A stretch of 64,000 nt of DNA, from NCBI RefSeq assembly GCF_051660745.1, contig NZ_JBOFQF010000018.1:14635-78634 (forward strand). The letters run 5' to 3'. Made by a program: the position numbers and the translations under genes. The stretch comes from Segniliparus sp051660745. GTDB taxonomy: Bacteria; Actinomycetota; Actinomycetes; Mycobacteriales; Mycobacteriaceae. Below are positions 42,388 to 51,566 of this stretch, one piece after another (the first letter of the stretch is position 1; each line of letters begins with the position of its first letter). A model generated the notes under the pieces. The model searched no databases and was not told where the DNA came from. It saw only the letters and a program-made list of their open reading frames with translations.

Positions 42388-43017
42388 TCACAGGGGACGG
42401 ACCGACTTCGCGAACTCGTCCAATTGAGTTTTCAGGGACTCGGCAGACGCGCCGGGAGGGAATGCGGTGAACATGCCTCGCACCGACCAGCGCCTCTCTC
42501 CCGAGCCGAGGAACGCCTCGTACTCCCCGGTCTCTCCCGTCCCCTCGGCCTCGACTTTGACCAGGGCGCTCGCGCCCGGCAGCTCGCCCTGCCACTGCGA
42601 GCGCTCCGGCTCGCCCTCGACCGTGTCCCCTGGGCCTGCGCCGGTTGTTTTCACGAAAGCGTCGAGGAGCGCCGCGTTGTCCATGTCCGCCGACGTGCCC
42701 GGCGCGTAGTCGTCGGGGCCTTGGAGCTTCGTCAGCGTGAACTGCGTGGCGATTTTCGACGGGTCCGGCTCGCCGAGCACGAACGTCGCCACGACGAGGC
42801 CCGGGATATCGCGTGTTGCGGCCTCTTTGAATCCCTGCGGGGCCACATAGGAAACGCCCAGTTTCTGGTTCTGCGCCCGTGAGCCTGTGCCCGGTCGCGC
42901 GTCGGACTGGCTGACGGTGCTCTGCGCTCCGGGGCTCACGGGCGTGCCGCACGCGCTCAGCGCCACGCCGAACGCCACGACGGCTGCAGCCCGGCTGGCT
43001 TTGTCGAGTGTGGTCAT
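42388..43017 (-). CDS. Predicted lipoprotein
   Basis: 209 residues. A lipoprotein signal ends ALSACG (Cys23), with a short Ser/Gln-rich linker. The remainder shows an alternating strand pattern (LGVSYVAPQGFKEA, LVVATFVLGEPDPSKIATQ, ALVKVEAEGTG) similar to the LppW/LpqN/DUF2020-like lipoproteins of mycobacteria, but I cannot place the family. GAGGAGG precedes the ATG. The 80-bp tandem repeat starts 40 bases upstream. Confidence 0.78.
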   Translation of the reverse strand: MTTLDKASRAAAVVAFGVALSACGTPVSPGAQSTVSQSDARPGTGSRAQNQKLGVSYVAPQGFKEAATRDIPGLVVATFVLGEPDPSKIATQFTLTKLQGPDDYAPGTSADMDNAALLDAFVKTTGAGPGDTVEGEPERSQWQGELPGASALVKVEAEGTGETGEYEAFLGSGERRWSVRGMFTAFPPGASAESLKTQLDEFAKSVRPL

Positions 43018-43056
43018 GGATTTCCCTCCTCATGAACAAACGTAGCAGCCGTTTCT

Positions 43057-43238
43057 TGCTGCGACCATCGCCTGATTGCGGTGCTGGTTGTTCAATCTGG
43101 CGGTTCGGCGTAGGGGACCACGGCTTCGTACAAACCTGCTGCGACCATCGCCTGATTGCGGTGCTGGTTGTTCAATCTGGCGGTTCGGCGTAGGGGACCA
43201 CGGCTTCGTACAAACCTGCTGCGACCATCGCCTGATTG
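43057..43238. repeat. 80-bp tandem duplication (2.3 copies) at the 3' end of a hydrolase gene
   Basis: Copies 43057-43136 and 43137-43216 are identical over 80 bases and are followed by the first 22 bases of a third copy (43217-43238). The hydrolase stop codon (43172-43174) lies in the middle copy, so the last 21 codons of that gene are copied into the spacer in front of the lipoprotein gene. The unit length is not a multiple of three. Confidence 0.98.
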
Positions 43239-44137
43239 AAGTGACTCGTCGTGCCTGGCTCGTTGTACCGCAAATGCGAGCGGTTGAAGGGGTGGCGGCT
43301 GTGCGAGTCGATGCTGGCGAGGTCGATCTGCTCGCCCGAGCAGTCGGTGTATTTCCCAGGTCCGGTGGACAGCCGGACCGCTCCGGACAGCTCGTCCGGG
43401 CTCGGGCCGAACCGTTCGAGGCTCGCCACGAGGTCGCCATGCGCTTTGAGCGTCCACAGCCGTGGCTGGGCCTGCCAGTCCCCGGCGGGGTCGGACGTCC
43501 CGACACCGGGCGAGCCCACCACGATCAAATCCGTCACGCGGCACGGCTGCCACATCGCCAAACCCGTGACGAGCGAGCCGTACGAGTGCCCGATCAAGCT
43601 CACGTGGAAATCCGCGCCCCGCAGGCGGTCGAGTTCCGCCAAGAACCTGCGCAGCGCGGGCACGCCTTCTTTCGCGCGGCCTTCGGTGAGCACGGCGGAG
43701 TCCGTTTGCGGGCAGTGGTAGCCGAGCCAGAACACGGCGGCGAGTTTTCCGCCCGAGCGGCAGGGGAGCAGCTGGTTCCCAGTCTCGACCAGGGCTTTCG
43801 CCTCCGTCGCCATCCCCGCGATGCTGCGCAAGATGGTCGTGTGGTTGCCGGGCACGTACACGCTCACGTGCTCGGCGGCGGCCACGTCGCCGACCCCGAT
43901 CGCCACGAAGCAGCCTGCGAGCTCGTCCGCCGCGGGCTCGAAGAGGAGCAGCGAACGCTGTCCTTCGCTGCGGGCGAGCTGTGTGCGGATCGCCTCGTAC
44001 TCCAGCAGGCGCAGCGACGCGCTTTCGCTGTGCTCCGGCGAAAAACGATGGCGGAGCACGAGGTCCCGCGCGTTTCGGGTCTCGTCCTCCAGGCGTTCGC
44101 GGAGCTCCGCGTCGAGCCCTGCGACAGAGTCGGCCAT
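43172..44137 (-). CDS. DUF1023-type alpha/beta hydrolase
   Basis: 321 residues. The DUF1023 layout is present: HVSVYVPGNHTT (oxyanion side), a GHSYGSLVTG nucleophile (Ser near residue 206), and an Asp/His pair (HGDLVASLE and SIDSHSRHPF) at the C-terminus. The family is common in actinobacteria and often sits near ESX or PE-like genes, with unknown substrate. No signal peptide is evident. The 3' end is inside the 80-bp tandem duplication, which may have changed the last residues. Confidence 0.85.
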   Translation of the reverse strand: MADSVAGLDAELRERLEDETRNARDLVLRHRFSPEHSESASLRLLEYEAIRTQLARSEGQRSLLLFEPAADELAGCFVAIGVGDVAAAEHVSVYVPGNHTTILRSIAGMATEAKALVETGNQLLPCRSGGKLAAVFWLGYHCPQTDSAVLTEGRAKEGVPALRRFLAELDRLRGADFHVSLIGHSYGSLVTGLAMWQPCRVTDLIVVGSPGVGTSDPAGDWQAQPRLWTLKAHGDLVASLERFGPSPDELSGAVRLSTGPGKYTDCSGEQIDLASIDSHSRHPFNRSHLRYNEPGTTSHFNQAMVAAGLYEAVVPYAEPPD

Positions 44138-44242
44138 GGCGCCACTTTAATTCCCGAGGATGAGTGAGATCGGACTCTCCTGCGGTAGCATGGCACTGCG
44201 CACATTCATTTGTGTCATAGCAACTATTCGGAAGGAACGCCC

Positions 44243-45232
44243 GTGACCCTTTTCGTCTCCGCGTCCATCGCCACAGACAACCTCATGAGGTTCCCGGGCA
44301 AGTTCAGCGAGCTCCTGCTCACCGACAACTTGCAGAAGGTCTCGCTCAGCTTCTTGGTGGACGAGCTCGAGATCCAAAAGGGCGGCGTTGGCGCGAACAT
44401 CTCCTTCGCCATCGGGGTGCTCGGCGGCGATGTCGCCCTCCTCGGCTCGGTGGGGCAGGACTTCGGCGAGTACCGGGTGTGGCTTGAGGAGCACGGGGTG
44501 AACTGCGAGCACGTGCTCGTCTCCAAGACGGCGCAGACCGCGCGCTTCCTCTGCACCACCGACGACGACATGGCGCAGATCGCGTCCTTCTACGCGGGCG
44601 CGATGTCCGAGGCGCGCGACATCAGCATCGCCGACGTCGTCGCCAAGGCGGGGAAGCCGGAGCTGCTGCTCGTCGGGGCGAACGACCCCGCCGGGATGAT
44701 CCGGCACACGGAAGAGGCGCGCGAATTGGGCATCCCGTTCGCCGCAGATCCCTCCCAGCAGCTGGCGCGAATCTCGGGCGAAGACGCGAAGCGGCTGGTG
44801 GAGGGCGCGCAACTGCTCTTCACGAACGATTACGAATGGGATCTCCTGCTCAGCAAGACGGGCTGGACCGAGGCCAAGGTGCACGATGTGGTCGGCACGC
44901 GGATCACCACCCTCGGCGCGGACGGGGTGGACGTGCATTTGAAGGACGGCTCGGTCGTGCACGTCGCCGCCGTGGACGAGGTCAGCAAGGTGGACCCCAC
45001 CGGGGTCGGGGACGCCTTCCGCGCCGGATACCTGGTCGGCCAGACCCGGGGCCTCTCGGTGGAGCGCTCCGCGCAGCTCGGCTCGATGGCTGCGGTGCTC
45101 GTGCTGGAGTCGCCCGGCGGGGCGCAGCGGTGGAGCTGGGACGCGGCTTCGGCGCTGGCCCGCCTCAACGAGGCGTACGGCGAGGACGCGTCGCGGGAGA
45201 TCGGCGCCGCGCTCGGCGCCGCGCGGGTCTGA
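44243..45232 (+). CDS. adoK: Adenosine kinase (PfkB family, Rv2202c-like)
   Basis: 329 residues from GTG 44243 (GGAAGGAA upstream). PfkB features: GGVGANISFAIGVLGGDVALL near residue 49, NDYEWDLLL and the catalytic DPTGVGDAFRAGY (Asp near residue 259). The N-terminus MTLFVSASIATDNLMRFPG is characteristic of the actinobacterial adenosine kinase AdoK/CbhK. It makes AMP from adenosine in the cytosol. It ends three bases from the convergent MFS gene. Confidence 0.9.
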   Translation: MTLFVSASIATDNLMRFPGKFSELLLTDNLQKVSLSFLVDELEIQKGGVGANISFAIGVLGGDVALLGSVGQDFGEYRVWLEEHGVNCEHVLVSKTAQTARFLCTTDDDMAQIASFYAGAMSEARDISIADVVAKAGKPELLLVGANDPAGMIRHTEEARELGIPFAADPSQQLARISGEDAKRLVEGAQLLFTNDYEWDLLLSKTGWTEAKVHDVVGTRITTLGADGVDVHLKDGSVVHVAAVDEVSKVDPTGVGDAFRAGYLVGQTRGLSVERSAQLGSMAAVLVLESPGGAQRWSWDAASALARLNEAYGEDASREIGAALGAARV

Positions 45233-45235
45233 GGC

Positions 45236-46498
45236 TCAGCGCTCCGTGTCGACGAGCGCCATCGCGGCCAGCCCGGCGGCGAGGACGCCCATGATGCCCG
45301 CCGCCCCGCCCCGGCTCGCGTGGAACAGCTGCGAGCAGATCCCGAACATCAACGGGGAGAGGAAGGCGACGGTGCGCCCGCTGACGGCGTAGAGGCCGAA
45401 CATCTCGCCCTCCTTGCCCTGCGGGGTCAGTTCGAGGAGCATCGTCCGGGCCGTCGCGAGCGCGGGCCCGACGAAGAGGGAGATCGCCAGTCCGAAGGCC
45501 CAGAACGCCCATGGCCCGGTCGAGACGAGCAGGCCCGCGCCGAGCAGCAGGATCGAGGCGAGCGAGCCGGTGATGACTTGTTTGGAGCCGTACCGGTCGC
45601 TGACCAGCCCGCTCATCGCGGCGCCGAACGCCGCCGCGATATTGCTCGCGGCGCCGAAGAGGAGGAGCTGGCCCTGGCTGAATCCGTACTCGCTGGCCGC
45701 GATGACCGCGCCGAAGGTCGCGAATCCGACGAGCCCGTCGCGGAAGACCGCGCTGACCACGAGGTACTTCACGACCCTCCGGTCGAGGTGCCACAGCTCC
45801 CGGAGGTCCCTTCCGATGATCCGGTACGCCTCGGCGAATCTGCGGGAGGGGTCTGCCTCTTTGCGTTTGGGCGAGAAGAGCAGCAGCGGGAAGGCGAAGA
45901 CGAGGAACCACACGCCGCCGAGGAGCAGGGACAGCCGGACGGGCAGCCCGTCGGTCGCCGGGACGTGGAAAATTCCCCGGACCGGCCCCTCGCCCCCCAT
46001 GAAGCAGAGGAAGCTCAAGCCGAGCAGGAGGATGCCGCCGCAGTACCCCATGGCCATGCCGATGCCGGACGCGTCGCCGACCTTCCGGGTGTCCGAGAGG
46101 TCCCGCAGCATCGCGTTGTACGGGATGGTGGCGAGCTCGTAGACGAGCAGCCCGATCGAGAGCAGCCCGAGGCCGAGCCAGAACTGGTCGAGCCTCGGCC
46201 GGATCGTCGACATCGCGAGCAGGATGGCGACGAGGGCTCCGCTCAGCGTGACGAGCGCGCGATGCCGCCGCCGCCCCGTGCCGATCCACGGGCCGATGCC
46301 CGGCGCGGCGAGCAGCAGGGCGAGGCCGGAGGCCCCGACTCCAAGCCCGAGCCACGCGCTCGGTGACAGGCTCCCCGACAACCCGGTCCCCACCTGCGCG
46401 GTGAGGTAGGGGGCGAAGACGAAGGTCCAGGCGAGCACCGAGAAACCGGCGGCGCCCCAATCCCACAAACCCCAGATCCAGATCAGGGAGCGGGACAT
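45236..46498 (-). CDS. MFS transporter of the UMF1/Atg22-like family
   Basis: 420 residues from ATG 46498 (a TTG at 46504 is also possible). It has about twelve membrane spans and begins with the family pattern WGLWDWGAAGFSVLAWTFVF. The segment ELATIPYNAMLRDLSD and the loop SDRYGSKQ are typical. UMF1 members are proposed to export small metabolites and are common in actinobacteria; the substrate is unknown. It is divergent from guaD with a 71-base gap. Confidence 0.87.
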   Translation of the reverse strand: MSRSLIWIWGLWDWGAAGFSVLAWTFVFAPYLTAQVGTGLSGSLSPSAWLGLGVGASGLALLLAAPGIGPWIGTGRRRHRALVTLSGALVAILLAMSTIRPRLDQFWLGLGLLSIGLLVYELATIPYNAMLRDLSDTRKVGDASGIGMAMGYCGGILLLGLSFLCFMGGEGPVRGIFHVPATDGLPVRLSLLLGGVWFLVFAFPLLLFSPKRKEADPSRRFAEAYRIIGRDLRELWHLDRRVVKYLVVSAVFRDGLVGFATFGAVIAASEYGFSQGQLLLFGAASNIAAAFGAAMSGLVSDRYGSKQVITGSLASILLLGAGLLVSTGPWAFWAFGLAISLFVGPALATARTMLLELTPQGKEGEMFGLYAVSGRTVAFLSPLMFGICSQLFHASRGGAAGIMGVLAAGLAAMALVDTER

Positions 46499-46569
46499 CC
46501 CCAAAGCATACGGCCTGCTGATACTCTTCTGCCAGGAAGACTGATGTCGGGAAGGACGCCGCAGCGGAG

Positions 46570-47967
46570 ATGAGCATTGTTCGGCGCGGCCACCTCCTGC
46601 ATGTTTCGAGCTCGGCGACGCTCGAAACGGCGAAGGACCATCTGATCTCCGTCCAGGACGGCGCGCTCGCGGTGGACGACGGGGGCCGGATCGTCTACAG
46701 CGGCCCGCACGGCAAGCTGCCCGCCGAGTTCCGCACCTGGGCGGTTCGCGACCACCGGCCCGCGTATCTGATCCCTGGGCTCGTCGACACGCACATCCAC
46801 TTCCCCCAGACCCATGCGACCGGCCTCTACGGCGGCGGACAGCTGCTGGACTGGCTCGACCGGCACATCTTCCCCATCGAATCGCGTTTCGCCGACCCGG
46901 ACGTCGCCGTCGACGCGGCGTGGGCGTTCTGCTCGCGCAGGATCGCAGTCGGGACGACGACGGCGCTGGTGTTCGGCAGTGCCTTCCCCGCCGCGCAGAA
47001 CGCCCTGTTCGCCGAGACGCACCGCCGGGGCCTGCGGATGATCTGCGGCAGGACGATCCAGACCAGCGGGCCGCCGACTGCGAGGAAGCTCCTGACGGGC
47101 GAGGCAGAGGCGCTGTCGCTCACCAGGGACGAGATCGCCCGCTGGCACGCGAAGGACACGGGGAATCCCGCCACCGCCCTGGTGCACGTCGCGATCACGC
47201 CGCGCTTCGCCCTCTCGGTCACCCCGAAGACGCTGGCGGAGCTCGGCGACCTCTACCACGAGACGCGCGAGTCCGGGGTGTATTTCCAGACCCATTTCAG
47301 CGAGGACAACCGGCCGGGCGTCGGCGAGGTGGACAGCACGAAGCGCGTGTACCAGACCGACTCGTACCTCGACGTGTACGACGGGAAGTTCCTGCCGGGG
47401 TCCAAGCCCGGCGGGCTGAGCTTCCTGGGCCCGCGCGCGATCCTCGCGCACACCGTCCACGCCACGGACGCGGAGCTGGCGAGGATCGCGGAGACCGGGA
47501 CGGCGATCTCGCATTGCCCCACCTCGCAGCTGTTCTTGGGCTCGGGCACAATGCCATGGCGCAGGACCGTGGCGAGCGGCGCGACAGTGTCGCTCGGCAG
47601 CGACATCGGCGCGGGCGACGAGTGGCTGCTCACCAGGGTCCTCAACGACTGCTACAAGGTGCACGCCAACGAGCCGGGGGAGGCCGCGGCCGCGCTGCAT
47701 CCGGCCGAGCTGTTGTACACCGCGACTGTCGCCGGGGCCAAGGCGCTCTGCCTCGACGACCGGATCGGCAGCCTCGACGCGGGCAAGGAGGCGGACTTCC
47801 TCGTGGTGCGCACCGAGGACCAGCCGTGGCTGCACGAGCTGCTGGAGCGGGTCGTGCCGAAGGAGCACCGCGACCTCGAGGCCGAGCAGCTGTTGTTCTC
47901 CCTTGTCATGGGCATGAAGGAGCAGGCGATCAGCGAAGTCTACGTCCGGGGCCGTCTGGTCTCCTGA
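46570..47967 (+). CDS. guaD: Guanine deaminase
   Basis: 465 residues, amidohydrolase superfamily. Zn ligands are HxH in PGLVDTHIHFPQ, His in FQTHFSED, His in LAHTVHATD and Asp in LGSDIGAGDEWLL. The N-terminus RRGHLLHVSS and the GGGQLLDWLDRHIFPIE segment are typical of guanine deaminase, which makes xanthine and ammonia. Together with adenosine kinase nearby it points to a purine salvage cluster, though the genes are not in one operon. Confidence 0.94.
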   Translation: MSIVRRGHLLHVSSSATLETAKDHLISVQDGALAVDDGGRIVYSGPHGKLPAEFRTWAVRDHRPAYLIPGLVDTHIHFPQTHATGLYGGGQLLDWLDRHIFPIESRFADPDVAVDAAWAFCSRRIAVGTTTALVFGSAFPAAQNALFAETHRRGLRMICGRTIQTSGPPTARKLLTGEAEALSLTRDEIARWHAKDTGNPATALVHVAITPRFALSVTPKTLAELGDLYHETRESGVYFQTHFSEDNRPGVGEVDSTKRVYQTDSYLDVYDGKFLPGSKPGGLSFLGPRAILAHTVHATDAELARIAETGTAISHCPTSQLFLGSGTMPWRRTVASGATVSLGSDIGAGDEWLLTRVLNDCYKVHANEPGEAAAALHPAELLYTATVAGAKALCLDDRIGSLDAGKEADFLVVRTEDQPWLHELLERVVPKEHRDLEAEQLLFSLVMGMKEQAISEVYVRGRLVS

Positions 47968-47996
47968 CCGCGCGCGGCGAGGACTAGGCTCGACGC

Positions 47997-49151
47997 ATGG
48001 CGCATTTCGGCGATTTCCAGTTCCAGTTCTACGGCCAGGGGCTGGCGGGTTTCGTCTCCGACCTGCCGTTCACGTTCGCCGAGTTGGAACGGCGCGCCGA
48101 GGAGGCGCTGCCGGACGGCGTCTTCGGATACGTGCGCGGCGGCGCGGGGGACGAGCACACGCAGGACGTCAACGTTTCCGCGCTGCGCCAGTACGGCTTT
48201 GTGCCGCGCATGCTCCGCGACCGCTCCGCGCGGAGCATGAAGGCCGAGTTCCTCGGACGGACCTTCGACAGCCCGGTGTTCCTCTGCCCGGTCGGGGTGT
48301 TGGGCGCGGTCCATCCGCGCGGCGACCTTGAGACGGCGGCCGCCGCGCGCGAGCTGGACGCGCCGGTCGTCTTCTCGACCCTGTCCTCGGCCACGCTCGA
48401 AGAGGTCGCGGCGGAGCGCGGCTCGGCGTTCGGGGTGTTCCAGCTGTACCCGAGCTCGGACCGCGAGCTCAACGCCAGCCTCGTCGCCCGCGCGGAGCGG
48501 GCCGGTTTCGACGCGATCGCGGTCACGGTGGACACGGGCACGCTCGGCTGGCGGCCCCGCGACCTCGCGAACGGCTACCTGCCGATGCTGCAAGGCCACT
48601 GCATCGCCAACTATCTCGCCGACCCGCGTTTCTTGGAGATCGCGGGCGTGAAGAGCGCCGAAGAGCTCGCGCCGCAGCGGGCGGGCCTGGTGTGGGCCTC
48701 GATTTTCGCGCACCCGTCGTTCTCCTGGGACGACATCGACTGGCTCAGGGCGCAGACCAAGCTGCCGATCATGGTCAAAGGCCTCTGCGATCCCAGGGAC
48801 GTCCGGCTCGCGACCGAGCACGGCGTGGACGCGGTCCTCTACTCGAACCATGGCGGGCGGCAGGCCAACGGGGGCCTCGCCGCGATCCACGGGCTGGCGG
48901 CGGCGGTGGAGGCGGCGGGCGAGACCCCGGTCCTCTTCGACTCCGGCGTGCGGGACGGGGTGGACGTGCTCCGGGCGGTCGCGCTCGGCGCGAAGATGGT
49001 CGGGATCGGCCGCCCCTACGTCTACGGGCTTGCGCTCGCGGGCAGACGAGGGGTCGAGCATGTCGTCCGGTGCCTGCTCGCCGAGGCGGACCTGACCATG
49101 GCGGTCAACTGCTACCTGTCGTTAGAGGAGCTCAGCGCGCAGCGGGCCTGA
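47997..49151 (+). CDS. FMN-dependent alpha-hydroxyacid oxidase (lactate 2-monooxygenase-like)
   Basis: 384 residues. FMN-binding and catalytic parts: VFGYVRGGAGDE, FSTLSSATLEEVA, the catalytic His in YSNHGGRQANGG, and VLFDSGVRDGVDVLRAVALGAKMVGIGRP. The ANGG sequence after the catalytic His is, as I recall, typical of lactate 2-monooxygenase and its mycobacterial relatives rather than of LldD, whose sequence is HGGRQLD. It would oxidise a 2-hydroxyacid, giving acetate plus CO2 for lactate. It starts 29 bases after guaD; its last 20 bases overlap the convergent glycosidase gene. Confidence 0.87.
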   Translation: MAHFGDFQFQFYGQGLAGFVSDLPFTFAELERRAEEALPDGVFGYVRGGAGDEHTQDVNVSALRQYGFVPRMLRDRSARSMKAEFLGRTFDSPVFLCPVGVLGAVHPRGDLETAAAARELDAPVVFSTLSSATLEEVAAERGSAFGVFQLYPSSDRELNASLVARAERAGFDAIAVTVDTGTLGWRPRDLANGYLPMLQGHCIANYLADPRFLEIAGVKSAEELAPQRAGLVWASIFAHPSFSWDDIDWLRAQTKLPIMVKGLCDPRDVRLATEHGVDAVLYSNHGGRQANGGLAAIHGLAAAVEAAGETPVLFDSGVRDGVDVLRAVALGAKMVGIGRPYVYGLALAGRRGVEHVVRCLLAEADLTMAVNCYLSLEELSAQRA

Positions 49152-50472
49152 CGGGATCCGAGCAGCTCGACGGGGGGTCGACCTGCGAGCAGGAGACGGG
49201 TTTGATCCCCGGCTGGTAGCCGTCGGGCAGGCCGTTGTTGGCGATGACCTCTTTGTAGGCCGCGACGCCGTCGGTTGGTTTGCGGGCGAGGGCCGGGTCG
49301 GTCGTCACGTCGACGGTGTAGAGGCCGAACCGGGGGCGGTAGCTGCCCCACTCGTAGTTGTCGGTGAGGCTCCAGTAGTTGTATCCGATCACCGGCATGC
49401 CGTCGTTCTTCGCGCGCTGGACCCAGTACACGGTGTCGCGGATCTGCTGGGCGCGGGTGACGCCGTCCACGCGGGGCTTGCCGTCGTCGGTCGGCATCCC
49501 GTTCTCCACGACGTACAGAGGTTTGCCGGGGTAGCGCTTCGCGAAGTGCCGCAGCGCGTAATAGACCCCCTCGGGCTGGAGCGGATTGGCCCAGGGGGTC
49601 CTGGTCGCCGCGAGGATGCCCGGGTCGGCGGCGAGGTCGGTGAACGTCTTGCCCTGGGGCAGGCCGGTCGGGTAGTAGTAGTCCACGCCGACGTAGTCGA
49701 GGCTCATTTTGTCCAAGAGCAGGGCGTCCACTTGGTCCTCGCCGCCTGGGATGTAGGCGACGTTGCTGGTGACCATCGCGTCCGGCTGGACCTTGTGGAT
49801 GTGGTCGTACGCGTTGTTGCTGGCGCGGACGAGCCGGTCGGCGATCGTCGGGGCTTGGTCTGCGGAGATGCCGTACATGATCATTTCGAGCCCGAGGTAG
49901 GCGTCGGGCTCGTTGATGGTGACCCAGAGCGGGTCCGCCCACGCGAAGCGGTCGGCGACGCGGTTGGCGTTCTGGGTCCAGTCGTCGAGGGTCTGCGGGT
50001 TGGACCAGCCGCCCTGATGGACGACCCAGCCGGGGTACACCCAGTGGTCGATGGTGAGCATCGGGCGCATCCCGGCTTCTTTGATGGTTTTGACGACGTC
50101 GTCGTAGTAGGCCCATTCCGCCTGGTCGGCCTGGCCGGGCTTGGGTTCGAGGCGCGACCACTCGATCCCGATCCGGTAGACCTTCGCGCCGAGGTCTTTC
50201 GCGAGGGCGATGTCCTGCTTGTATCGGTGGCGGAAGTCGACCGACCCGCCGACCGGGTCGGTGACGAGCTCGGAGCCTTGGACTTGCATCCAGTTGCTGT
50301 CCGGGGGGTTGCCTTCGGACTGGAACCCGCTCGACGCGACGCCCCAGAGGAAGCCTGCGCCGAGCCCTTTGCTTTTGGGCGGCGTGGTGGTGAGGGTTGC
50401 GACGAGGGCGAGAATCGCGACAACTGCCGTGATCGCGAGGAGCGGCTTGAGAAACCAGGGAAGTTGCCTCAT
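49132..50472 (-). CDS. Membrane-anchored GH1-family glycosidase
   Basis: 446 residues. An N-terminal membrane anchor (LLAITAVVAILALVATL, about residues 11-27) precedes the GH1 barrel: FLWGVASSGFQSEG, the acid/base in TINEPDAY (Glu near 188) and the nucleophile in VENGMP (Glu near 322), plus YWSLTDNYEWG. Both catalytic Glu are present, so activity on beta-glucosides or related sugars is likely, outside the cytoplasmic membrane. The C-terminus has a Cys pair (CSQVDPPSSC). Start at 50472. Confidence 0.9.
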   Translation of the reverse strand: MRQLPWFLKPLLAITAVVAILALVATLTTTPPKSKGLGAGFLWGVASSGFQSEGNPPDSNWMQVQGSELVTDPVGGSVDFRHRYKQDIALAKDLGAKVYRIGIEWSRLEPKPGQADQAEWAYYDDVVKTIKEAGMRPMLTIDHWVYPGWVVHQGGWSNPQTLDDWTQNANRVADRFAWADPLWVTINEPDAYLGLEMIMYGISADQAPTIADRLVRASNNAYDHIHKVQPDAMVTSNVAYIPGGEDQVDALLLDKMSLDYVGVDYYYPTGLPQGKTFTDLAADPGILAATRTPWANPLQPEGVYYALRHFAKRYPGKPLYVVENGMPTDDGKPRVDGVTRAQQIRDTVYWVQRAKNDGMPVIGYNYWSLTDNYEWGSYRPRFGLYTVDVTTDPALARKPTDGVAAYKEVIANNGLPDGYQPGIKPVSCSQVDPPSSCSDPVRPAAR

Positions 50473-50784
50473 GCCAACGATCCTAGCGAAGCATTCCGCC
50501 TGGGTTGGCTCTCATGGGCGTTGCGCGGCAGGCGAGGTTCGGCACGGCTTCTTGTCGGAGGCTGTCTCCTGCCGGGGCCGTCGCGCCAGCAGCCTGGGGT
50601 TTGGCGACAGCCGTTGAGCGGTTCGAGCAGGCATGGCCGCCTCGTGGCCCTGCCTGCTCGCGGGCGTCGAATGCGCACGCCGGCTTTGTCGGGCATGTTC
50701 ACGAGCGAAGGCCTCGGCCTCGCGGAGCTATTTCGCCGAAAGAGCTCCGCGAGGCCGAGGCCAGTCTCTCCCCGAGGAGAGGTC
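50473..50784. other. Intergenic region with a large hairpin
   Basis: About 310 bases between the GH1 gene and the 3' end of the EthD-like gene, both on the minus strand. It holds the 20-bp stem at 50710-50762. I see no gene in it. The GH1 promoter must be near its left end. Confidence 0.5.
50710..50762 (-). terminator. 20-bp perfect stem after the EthD-like gene
   Basis: The arm 50710-50729 (GGCCTCGGCCTCGCGGAGCT) is exactly complementary to 50743-50762, with a 13-base loop. It lies 22 bases past the EthD-like stop codon, so it is probably its terminator. The stem is unusually long. Confidence 0.85.
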
Positions 50785-51566
50785 TCACACCAGGGGAATG
50801 CCGTTTGCCCGCTTCAAGAAAGTCCTGCTCACTTCGTAGGCGTGAACGGCGCTGAAATGCGCGGACTGCTCAGCGGCCGTGTCTTGGAAAGCGGGGGAGC
50901 TCAAAGCCTTTCCAAGCTCGTCGAAACTCGCCCCGCCCAGGATGATGGCCGCCTGGTACTCGCGCTCTGGCGGGTTGCTGTGGTCCACGCCAGGGCTCGG
51001 CCATGATTCGATAACCCAGGGGGCGTAAACCTGGACTCTGACCTCCGACAGGCCGGTCGTCGCAAGAACGCTGCCGAGTTTTTGACGAAAGCTCGGAAAG
51101 CCTCCTGGTCGACTCCCGTCCTTTTGCGGACGAGGGCGACAATTCTGGAGCCGCCCACGGGGTCGTCGCTCTTGAACCAGACGCCTTCGCCCGTGTTGAG
51201 GATGACGCGGCCAAACGCGTTGTGCTCATCGTGGAGAACAGCGTCCGAGCCCGAACTGCCCTGCATTTGGCCCGAAACGGAGCTGTCTGTCGTGGCGAAG
51301 GAGCTGTCCAGGCTCACCTCAGGGGTTCCATTGACGTACCACGTGGGATCGAGATCGGTGTCGACGTTCGGCACAGCAGGCCACATGCTTCGGGACTTCG
51401 CAGGAAATTCATGCTGGCGGTATTCGAAGATCCCATGCGCATGGGCAACGATAACCCCGTGGGGGCCGTGCCAGTGGTCCAGAGCCTCTGTTCTGGTTTT
51501 GTCGCTCCTGAAATAGAGCTGGAAGAGCGCGGCCGCGCCTTCCCAAGCGTTCCCTGAAGCTGTCAT
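50785..51566 (-). pseudogene. EthD-like (ferredoxin-fold) protein, frameshifted
   Basis: From ATG 51566 (GGAG upstream) the frame reads ALFQLYFRSDKTRTEALDHW and WHGPHGVIVAHAHGIFEY, typical of EthD-domain proteins, and continues through FRAFVKNSAAFL. At about 51060-51066 it leaves frame. A second frame carries on with TTGLSEVRVQVYAPWVIES, EREYQAAIILGGASFDEL and ends at 50785 with an EthD-type C-terminus. Correcting one base would give about 260 residues. It is either a recent pseudogene or a sequencing error. EthD proteins are small and often linked to ring-cleavage or ether degradation operons; this larger one may have two domains. Confidence 0.78.

Noticed and set aside
43000..43240. CRISPR-like array in the repeats near 43.1 kb
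   Set aside because: The units are adjacent with no spacers and include coding sequence; this is a tandem duplication.
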